Under the pieces are notes generated by a model that was given only the letters and a program-made list of their open reading frames with translations, did not search any database and was not told where the DNA came from. Below, in pieces: positions 35,155-40,915 of a stretch of DNA of 40,915 nucleotides (positions are counted from its first letter, which is position 1; each line of letters begins with the position of its first letter). The translations under genes and the position numbers were made by a program. Source of the DNA: Candidatus Geocrenenecus arthurdayi (GTDB lineage Archaea; Thermoproteota; Nitrososphaeria_A; Caldarchaeales; Wolframiiraptoraceae); the NCBI GenBank assembly GCA_023539395.1, contig JAKCEX010000008.1:1-40915 (forward strand), in the 5' to 3' direction.

Positions 35155-36113
35155 AAAATCTAGATTATTTCTGTAAGATGGGTTTTCCAGAGGATCTTTC
35201 AATAGATTTAGCAACATCTATATCAAAGCTATCCCTCCGAAATCCTACAATATTAGCTTCTGGGATATTAGGGTCGTCTTGCAGTTTATTGAAACGTATA
35301 GAGGACGCTGGAGCAGGTGCATTAACTACTAAGACTATTACTAAGAATCCACGTGAAGGCTACGTAAACCCTGTATTCGTAGATCTTGGCTATGGTTACC
35401 TGAATGCAATAGGTTTAAGGAATCCAGGAGCAGATAATTTCAGTAAGGAACTCTCCAAAGCAAAGAAAAACATCCAGATACCAATAATAACTAGTATTGG
35501 GGGGAGTAGCATAGAAGAATTCATGTATGTAGCGGAGAGAATGTTAGAATCGGGTTCCGATGCTTTAGAGATTAACCTCTCTTGCCCTCATGTTGAAGGA
35601 TACGGTCTAGACATCGGCTCCGATATAAAACTAACACAGCAGATAATAAAACAGTTAAAAAGTATATCTTCGAAGCCATTATTTGCAAAGATTTCATTAC
35701 ATCAATCTCGAATAGATATTCTAGAAAAATATATTGATGCAGGTCTTGATGGTATATCAGCTATCAACACTGTGAAAGCTTTAGCAATCAATATTAAAGC
35801 ATTATCTCCCATTCTCTCGAACATCGTTGGAGGATTATCAGGACCATGTATAAAACCTATAGCCTTAGCAGTCGTATACGAAATCTATAGAGAATTCCCA
35901 GATATACCAATTATTGGAGTTGGAGGAATACAGAGCCCTGAAGATGCAGTTGAGATGATCTTGGTTGGAGCATCCGCAGTTGGTATAGGCTCAGCCATAG
36001 TTAGAAAAGACCTAGAAATATTTAGGGAGATAACGAGGGGAATTGGAAAATTCATGCTTGAAAATGGATTCAAATCTATAAGAGAGCTCATAGGATACAT
36101 ACATAGAAGATGA
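35139..36113 (+). CDS. pyrD: Dihydroorotate dehydrogenase, class 1B catalytic subunit
   Basis: Oxidises dihydroorotate to orotate with FMN. 324 residues. Typical segments: NPTILASGILG, TTKTITKNPREGYVNP, YLNAIGLRNPG, the class 1 active-site motif NLSCPHVEG with the base Cys, and the FMN-phosphate motif GVGGIQSPEDAVEMILVGA...VGIGSA. Cys rather than Ser at the active site and the adjacent pyrK show a class 1B, two-subunit enzyme. About 18 residues precede the barrel. The operon ends here; purP-like starts 112 nt on. Confidence 0.95.
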   Translation: MYKELKNLDYFCKMGFPEDLSIDLATSISKLSLRNPTILASGILGSSCSLLKRIEDAGAGALTTKTITKNPREGYVNPVFVDLGYGYLNAIGLRNPGADNFSKELSKAKKNIQIPIITSIGGSSIEEFMYVAERMLESGSDALEINLSCPHVEGYGLDIGSDIKLTQQIIKQLKSISSKPLFAKISLHQSRIDILEKYIDAGLDGISAINTVKALAINIKALSPILSNIVGGLSGPCIKPIALAVVYEIYREFPDIPIIGVGGIQSPEDAVEMILVGASAVGIGSAIVRKDLEIFREITRGIGKFMLENGFKSIRELIGYIHRR

Positions 36114-36225
36114 CCATGATATAGATTCCACAACTGGAGATTATGCTTCACAACAATATCTATGTCTAAGCCCACCGAGACCATAGGAAAAAGATTATTA
36201 TCCTAACCTTATGACTAATTGATAG

Positions 36226-37365
36226 ATGAAACGTAAAGATGAGATAACTAGTATCTTAGGAAAGTATTCTAAGAACCAATTAACGATAGGTATTCTCGGG
36301 ACGCACTCTGCCTTAGAAGTATGTAGAGGAGCAAAGGATGAAGGTTTCAAAACAGTAGTTATATGTCAGAAGAAAAGAGAAAAAATCTACTCTAATTATT
36401 TTATCTCTAGAGAGAGGTTCGGAAAGAGGGTCGGCATTATTGATGATGTAATAATCTTAGAAAGATTTAGAGATATAGCTAGAGATGAGGTTCAAGAAGA
36501 GCTTAGGAGGAAGAATACAATATTGATTCCACATAGAGGACTATCTGTATACGTAGGATACGAAGTAATAGAAAATATGTTAAGAGTACCGATCTTCGGA
36601 AACAGATACCTTTTAAAGATCGAAGAAAGAGGAGTAGACTTCGACCAATACAAGTTATTGGATAAAGCAGGAATACCATATCCGAGGATCTATAGAAGTC
36701 CTGATGAAATCGATAGGCCTGTAATAGTTAAAGTATCTGAAGCAGTCAGAGAATATGAAAGAGCTTTCTTCCTAGCTTCCTCCCCTAGGGAGTTTGAAGA
36801 AAAATCAAGAGATCTTATAGAAAAGAAGCTAGTAACGAGACAAGCTATCGAGAAAGCAGTTATCGAAGAATTAATAGTAGGAGCATACTTCAATTTTAAC
36901 TTCTTCTATTCTCCACTAGATGGAGAGATCGAGCTGCTTGGAATAGATATGAGGAGGCAGACGAACCTCGACGGATTGTTAAGGCTGCCTGTTACTCAAC
37001 AGTTAGAGGTATTGAAGTTTATAGAGGTTAGAAATATCGAAGTAGGTCATATAGCTTGTACTATTAGAGAATCTCTGCTTGAAAGAGCATTTGAATTAGC
37101 TGAGAGATTTGTGAAGACTACTCAGGATACCTGTCCACCTGGAGTCATAGGACCGTTTGCTCTTCAGAGTATAGTAGTCCCTGGCCCCCCTCAAGAGGAA
37201 ATTATAGTATATGATGTTAGCGTAAGAGTTCCAGGATCTCCAGGCGTAAAGTTTACTCCGTACTCTGAGAATCTATGGGGTTTCCCTATAAGTGTTGGTC
37301 GAAGAATCGCTATGGAGATTAAAGAAGCATTAAGAGAAGATAGATTAGAGGAGGTTCTTACATGA
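36226..37365 (+). CDS. PurP paralogue with degenerate ATP-grasp active site
   Basis: 379 residues aligned over its whole length with PurP (N-terminal LTIGILGTHSALEVCRGAKDEG; middle VPIFGNR; C-terminal VIGPFALQS and VGRRIAMEIKEAL). Several positions conserved in active PurP differ: the HGS motif is HRG, the glycine-rich loop GAKGGRGYF is SEAVREYERAFF, and the SARIVAGTN motif is SVRVPGSPG. It is therefore unlikely to form formyl-AICAR on its own. It overlaps the intact purP by 4 nt, so a role as partner or regulatory subunit is plausible. Some archaea encode several PurP groups of unsettled function. Confidence 0.85.
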   Translation: MKRKDEITSILGKYSKNQLTIGILGTHSALEVCRGAKDEGFKTVVICQKKREKIYSNYFISRERFGKRVGIIDDVIILERFRDIARDEVQEELRRKNTILIPHRGLSVYVGYEVIENMLRVPIFGNRYLLKIEERGVDFDQYKLLDKAGIPYPRIYRSPDEIDRPVIVKVSEAVREYERAFFLASSPREFEEKSRDLIEKKLVTRQAIEKAVIEELIVGAYFNFNFFYSPLDGEIELLGIDMRRQTNLDGLLRLPVTQQLEVLKFIEVRNIEVGHIACTIRESLLERAFELAERFVKTTQDTCPPGVIGPFALQSIVVPGPPQEEIIVYDVSVRVPGSPGVKFTPYSENLWGFPISVGRRIAMEIKEALREDRLEEVLT

Positions 37366-38462
37366 TTAGTAGAAGTGAAATATTAAGCACTCTATCACAA
37401 TACAATGAATCAGATATTAAGATAGGGACACTATGCTCTCATTCCTCTCTCCAGATATTTCATGGGGCTAGAAGAGAAGGTATACCATCAGTAGGAATAG
37501 TGTTGAAGGAGAATAAACCATACTATGAAAGCTTCACTAATGCTCTTCCAGAGATGTTCCTAGAGGTTCAAGACTATAAAGAAATAATGACTGATAATTT
37601 TCAGAAAAAACTGATTTCGGAAAATGTAATCATTATTCCACATGGATCATTAGTAGAGTATATTGGAGCAGAGAATCTTCTAGAAAGATTTAGAGTGCCC
37701 ATGTTCGGTAACAGATTAACATTGTACTGGGAAAGTGATAGAAGGAGACAGAGAAGATGGCTTAAGGAAGCTGGAGTGAACTCCCCGACTATCTATGAGA
37801 ACCCCTCCAATATTGATAAGCCTGTAATCGTTAAACTCCACGGCGCAAAAGGTGGAAGAGGATATTTCAAAGCTTCCAACTCACAAGAATTCTTTACAAA
37901 GTTTAACGAGCTTAGAATGAGGAAACTCATAAGCAGCTTAGACGATATAATTATAGAAGAATTCATAGCTGGAGTAAGATATTATCCCCACTTCTTCCTC
38001 AGCATCCTTGAAGAAAAGAATCTACCAGGCTTGGACGAAGGGAGACTAGAACTTCTTGGGATAGACCGAAGACTTGAAGTTATTGATGAAATACATAGAG
38101 GATTACCCCTAATTATTGAAGATTACCTAGATTATACCGTGACAGGGAATGTCGGCGTAGTTGTTAGAGAAAAATACCTGGTGGATCTACTAAGATACGC
38201 TGTCAGAATTGTTTCTTCCGCTAGGAAACTCTTTTACCCAGGTTTAATCGGCCCATTCTGTTTAGAAACTATATATAATCCAGCTAGAGGATTCATCGTG
38301 TTCGAAGTTTCAGCTAGAATAGTGGCTGGAACAAATCTGTACCCAGATGGTTCTCCATACTCAACATACTACTATGATGAACCTATGTCTATGGGTAGGA
38401 GAATAGCGAAAGAGATAAGGAGAGCAGTTAATCTAAATTCTTTACATAAACTAGTTTATTAG
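37362..38462 (+). CDS. purP: Formate-dependent AICAR formyltransferase PurP (5-formaminoimidazole-4-carboxamide-ribotide synthetase)
   Basis: Folate-independent archaeal enzyme of the purine pathway: AICAR + formate + ATP give FAICAR. 366 residues, family length. Catalytic features are intact: IGTLCSHSSLQIFHGA, PHGSLVEYIG, the ATP-grasp loop KLHGAKGGRGYFKAS, IIEEFIAGV, ELLGIDRRLE, and FEVSARIVAGTN near the end. Starts within the stop codon of the degenerate paralogue. guaB, acting two steps later on IMP, follows 124 nt downstream. Confidence 0.94.
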   Translation: MISRSEILSTLSQYNESDIKIGTLCSHSSLQIFHGARREGIPSVGIVLKENKPYYESFTNALPEMFLEVQDYKEIMTDNFQKKLISENVIIIPHGSLVEYIGAENLLERFRVPMFGNRLTLYWESDRRRQRRWLKEAGVNSPTIYENPSNIDKPVIVKLHGAKGGRGYFKASNSQEFFTKFNELRMRKLISSLDDIIIEEFIAGVRYYPHFFLSILEEKNLPGLDEGRLELLGIDRRLEVIDEIHRGLPLIIEDYLDYTVTGNVGVVVREKYLVDLLRYAVRIVSSARKLFYPGLIGPFCLETIYNPARGFIVFEVSARIVAGTNLYPDGSPYSTYYYDEPMSMGRRIAKEIRRAVNLNSLHKLVY

Positions 38463-38521
38463 AAAGTAAGCAATCAACGACGATTAGATAAGCTGAACAT
38501 GCAACTTTATTAAACCATGTA

Positions 38522-38556
38522 ATCTTTTATTATCTGGTTGAGATAAAAGATATATT
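38522..38556 (+). promoter_or_regulatory. guaB promoter with a 9-bp inverted repeat (candidate operator)
   Basis: ATCTTTTAT (38522-38530) and ATAAAAGAT (38543-38551) are perfect complements with a 12-nt spacer, about one helical turn plus. The right arm runs into the TATA candidate TATATT (38551-38556), where TFB/TBP bind, so a dimeric regulator here would block transcription. The binding protein is unknown. TTCTAG is repeated directly downstream. Confidence 0.45.
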
Positions 38557-38586
38557 CTAGTTCTAGATTATCGTGAGAGGGATTTC

Positions 38587-40044
38587 GTGGTTAAGGTTTT
38601 AGAAGATACAGGGTTATCTTTCGATGATGTTCTCCTAATACCCAGAAAATCATCTATAGCTTCTAGAAGGGAGATCGATACAAGGTCTAGGTTTACTCAA
38701 AGAATTATGATAAATATTCCTATTGTATCTGCAGCAATGGATACTGTTACAGAGTCTGCTATGGCTATAACTCTTGCAAGAGAAGGTGGAATAGGAGTTA
38801 TACATCGTTTCATCCCTCCTGAGAGGCAAGCAGAAGAAGTAGCTAAAGTAAAGAGAGCAGATAATGTAATCATTGAGAAGCCTATAACCATAGCCCCAGA
38901 TAGAACAATTGGAGAAGCAAGAGAACTTATGAGAACCCTCGGGATAAGCGGGTTGCTAGTTGTAGATCCTGAAAATAGGCTTCTAGGGATCCTTACAAGA
39001 AGAGATGTATTATTCGAAGCCGACTCTACACCTGTAAGTAGATGTATGACCCCTAGAGAAAGAATGATTGTTGCTGAATCAAACATATCTTTAGAGGAAG
39101 CTAAGAATATCTTCAAACAATATAAAGTTGAGAAGATACCTATAGTTGACCGAGAGAACAGAGTTAGAGGATTAATAACATGCGTCGACCTATTAAAGAG
39201 AGAAGCCTACCCTAATGCTTCCAGGGATTCTAAGGGTAGATTACTTGTCGCAGCCGCAATAGGCGTAAAAGAGAAAGAAATAGACCGTGCAAAGCTTCTG
39301 GTAGAGGCTGGAGCTGATGCAATAGTGATAGATGTTGCACATGGGCATACAAGCATGTGTATTGAGACTATAAAGAAGCTTAGAAGAATCTATGGAGATA
39401 ATGTAGAGATAGTTGCAGGCAATGTTGCTACAGCTGAAGGTGTTGAAGATCTTGCCTCAGCAGGAGCAAACGCTGTAAAAGTAGGCGTAGGACCGGGCTC
39501 CGTATGTACAACGAGGATAGTTGCAGGTGTAGGTGTACCACAATTATCTGCTATTCTTGAATGTGCTAATGCAGCTGAGAAGATGGATGTACCAATTATA
39601 GCTGATGGAGGTATACGTGAAAGCGGAGATATAGTTAAAGCATTAGCTGCAGGAGCTTCCTCCGTCATGATAGGTAGGTTGCTAGCTGGAACAGATGAGA
39701 GCCCTGGAGCAGTAGTAGTTAAGAATGGTAGAAGATACAAAATCTATAGAGGTATGGCTTCAATATATGCTATGCTAGGTAGAGAGGCTAGGTCTAGGGA
39801 AGATCCTACAGAAGCATTGATAGATGCTTCTGAATATTCATACTATGCTGAAGGTGTCGAAGCATACATACCATACACTGGCTCAGCTTCAGAGATGATA
39901 AAGAAGCTAGTTGCAGGATTAAGATCTGGAATGAGCTACCTAGGTGCGAGAACTATACCTGAACTAAAACATAACTCTATATTCATTAGAGTTACACAAG
40001 CAGGAATAAGAGAAAGCATGCCTCATGATGTTGAAGTAATCTAG
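38587..40044 (+). CDS. guaB: Inosine 5'-monophosphate dehydrogenase
   Basis: Oxidises IMP to XMP, the committed step to GMP. 485 residues: catalytic barrel interrupted by two CBS domains (about 98-206) that in many IMPDHs sense purine nucleotides. Active-site loop [15 protein letters not shown] with Cys307, [20 protein letters not shown] for phosphate binding, and the mobile flap after [16 protein letters not shown] start with GAGAGGG five bases upstream. It has its own promoter after the purP pair and ends the nucleotide-synthesis block. Confidence 0.96.
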   Translation: MVKVLEDTGLSFDDVLLIPRKSSIASRREIDTRSRFTQRIMINIPIVSAAMDTVTESAMAITLAREGGIGVIHRFIPPERQAEEVAKVKRADNVIIEKPITIAPDRTIGEARELMRTLGISGLLVVDPENRLLGILTRRDVLFEADSTPVSRCMTPRERMIVAESNISLEEAKNIFKQYKVEKIPIVDRENRVRGLITCVDLLKREAYPNASRDSKGRLLVAAAIGVKEKEIDRAKLLVEAGADAIVIDVAHGHTSMCIETIKKLRRIYGDNVEIVAGNVATAEGVEDLASAGANAVKVGVGPGSVCTTRIVAGVGVPQLSAILECANAAEKMDVPIIADGGIRESGDIVKALAAGASSVMIGRLLAGTDESPGAVVVKNGRRYKIYRGMASIYAMLGREARSREDPTEALIDASEYSYYAEGVEAYIPYTGSASEMIKKLVAGLRSGMSYLGARTIPELKHNSIFIRVTQAGIRESMPHDVEVI

Positions 40045-40140
40045 TGTAGCATCTCAGGAGTACCACCCTACTCTATCCTCGGAAACATAAACAAACCATC
40101 CTAAAAATAATGAAGTAAATAAAATAATTTAGGGAGAGTG

Positions 40141-40256
40141 GCTGGCCGATGAGTTATAGTAGTTGCTCGGCTAGCGGGAGATCTAGATTTCACCACTCTC
40201 TGGAGTATTACTTCAAACCCTACTAGCCTCACAACTTTTACTGCTCATCGGCCAGC
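40141..40256 (-). ncRNA. Candidate bridge RNA / seekRNA of the IS110-like element
   Basis: Read on the transposase strand. GCTGGCCGATGAG (40256-40244) pairs perfectly over 13 bp with CTCATCGGCCAGC (40153-40141). Inside, AGU/ACU pairs, then AGUUGU (40236-40231) with GCAACU (40166-40161), tandem G-A/A-G mismatches, GGCUAGU (40228-40222) with GCUAGCC (40175-40169), and GGG (40220-40218) with UCC, leaving a loop of about 38 nt. G-U pairs and sheared G-A mismatches make the minus-strand RNA fold better than the plus strand. Loop bases GAGAGUGG (40200-40193) are complementary to 40141-40134. The stem overlaps the last transposase codons. No expression evidence. Confidence 0.6.
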
Positions 40257-40915
40257 AGGGTCGTTGATTGTCTGGTCGTCTGCTATAAAATATGCTTTCC
40301 TAAACATCTTCAGTATCCTTGACTGTATCTTGTATATTGCTTTCATTTGTGGTAGAGAATAGACGATCCCTCTGAATTCTTCTGGGACCTCCCATTTATC
40401 TCTCCATCGTTTTGCATTAATGTAAATGTTTATAGCTAGCTGAGATAGATGATTGCGGATATGGTAGTTGTATCTTCCATTGTTACGGTTTGGCGTTAAT
40501 CCTACGAACTTCTTAAGAATATTCAATGGTAGATGTAATGGTAGTTTTATCGTTAATATAGCGACTTCAACACTATCATTGAATCCAAGTAGTCTACAAG
40601 CCTCCTTATAAATAGTGTTATCAGAAAGCATCTCAATAATCTTCTCTGCGAGCTTCTTTTTATCCTCCTCCATTAGTCTTATGTCGTCTCTCAGCCAGTC
40701 ATACCCATCATTCCTAACCCACTGCTTCAATGCCTTAATCCTCCTAGATAATAGCTCGTACTCGTTGATCAACGGTTGTACTTTTATCTTCTTTTCTATC
40801 TCTTCGATTGTTAAAGCCCTAAAACATTCTCTAGGAATCTTTGAAAGCATCAATGCATCAACTTCATCAGACTTCCTTACATTATTCTCTCTTCTAAGCT
40901 TCTTCAACATACTTG
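40245..40915 (-). CDS. IS110-family-like transposase (partial, N-terminus beyond window)
   Basis: At least 222 residues. Near the visible start, NNVRKSDEVDALML matches the KTDxxDA end of the RuvC-like DEDD domain of IS110 transposases. A coiled middle region and the Transposase_20 domain follow: LLGFNDSVEVAILTIKLP and FVGLTPNRNNGRYNYHIR. In IS110 enzymes the GLxP motif is followed by a Ser-Gly holding the catalytic serine; here it reads Asn-Gly. The protein ends NDPAGR, with its last codons inside the basal stem of the ncRNA candidate. The reading frame is open to 40915. Confidence 0.75.
   Translation of the reverse strand, partial: SMLKKLRRENNVRKSDEVDALMLSKIPRECFRALTIEEIEKKIKVQPLINEYELLSRRIKALKQWVRNDGYDWLRDDIRLMEEDKKKLAEKIIEMLSDNTIYKEACRLLGFNDSVEVAILTIKLPLHLPLNILKKFVGLTPNRNNGRYNYHIRNHLSQLAINIYINAKRWRDKWEVPEEFRGIVYSLPQMKAIYKIQSRILKMFRKAYFIADDQTINDPAGR

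Larger units (their letters stand above)
40134..40915 (-). mobile_element. IS110-like insertion element, right (3') part; cut by the window edge
   Basis: Made up of the transposase gene and a structured non-coding 3' end. The end nearest guaB is placed around 40134-40141, where an 8-base string complementary to the hairpin loop lies and AT-rich host sequence begins; this boundary is inferred. No long terminal inverted repeats or target duplication are expected in this family, and the left end is outside the window. Confidence 0.7.

Noticed and set aside
1-40915. CRISPR arrays or regularly spaced repeats
   Set aside because: No repeat-spacer pattern was seen on reading through the window.

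Overview
The window looks like chromosome of an AT-rich, hyperthermophilic or thermophilic archaeon of the Thermoproteota (crenarchaeal) type. The signs are archaeal/eukaryote-type information proteins (FEN-1, CDC48/VAT, Trm5, Spt5, aEF1B, SecE/Sec61-gamma, archaeal AlaRS, a P1-type L12 stalk protein), A-type ATPase subunits, a ThiD-ThiN fusion, PurP, and tRNA genes with introns, one of them apparently in the D-loop. TATA boxes about 25-30 nt before the start codon (leaderless or near-leaderless mRNAs) are frequent, and TTG/GTG starts are common. I cannot assign a genus.

Layout. 1-3.1 kb: rhomboid protease, then nuoB-nuoC-nuoD, closed by a convergent two-intron tRNA-Gln. 3.4-5.1 kb: A-type ATPase subunits H and C with a small zinc ribbon. 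5.2-10.5 kb: endonuclease IV, a GtrA-like membrane protein, the thiamine-precursor transporter subunit ThiW, a cyclic-2,3-diphosphoglycerate-synthetase-like GTPase coupled to a small P-loop protein, and ThiD-ThiN. 10.6-18.1 kb: PIN-domain ATPase, unknown CxxC protein, Trm5, FEN-1, CDC48 with a small winged-helix protein, aEF1B and a zinc ribbon. 18.2-26.1 kb: the secE-spt5-rpl11-rpl1-rpl10 stretch, followed by alaS and rpl12 on the opposite strand, which looks like an inversion of the usual rpl12-alaS block. A HTH regulator and a C-terminal fragment of a heme-copper oxidase subunit I lie between rpl1 and rpl10. 26.3-31.9 kb: fumarase, MFS transporter, membrane-anchored winged-helix protein, AbrB-type protein, EndoQ-type nuclease. 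32.2-32.8 kb: tRNA-Thr, tRNA-Pro and tRNA-Arg.

33.0-40.0 kb is a one-directional nucleotide-synthesis block: pyrF-pyrE-pyrK-pyrD completes UMP synthesis, a degenerate and an intact PurP paralogue serve the late purine pathway, and guaB leads to GMP. It ends at an insertion element.

The most interesting signal is at the right edge (40134-40915). An IS110-like transposase running off the window is followed, at its 3' end, by about 116 nt that folds on the transposase strand into a long hairpin. Its 13-bp basal stem overlaps the last transposase codons, and 8 nt of its apical loop are perfectly complementary to the DNA just outside the stem, at the presumed element end. This is what a bridge RNA/seekRNA of an archaeal IS110/IS1111-type element would look like. 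The transposase also seems to lack the expected catalytic serine.
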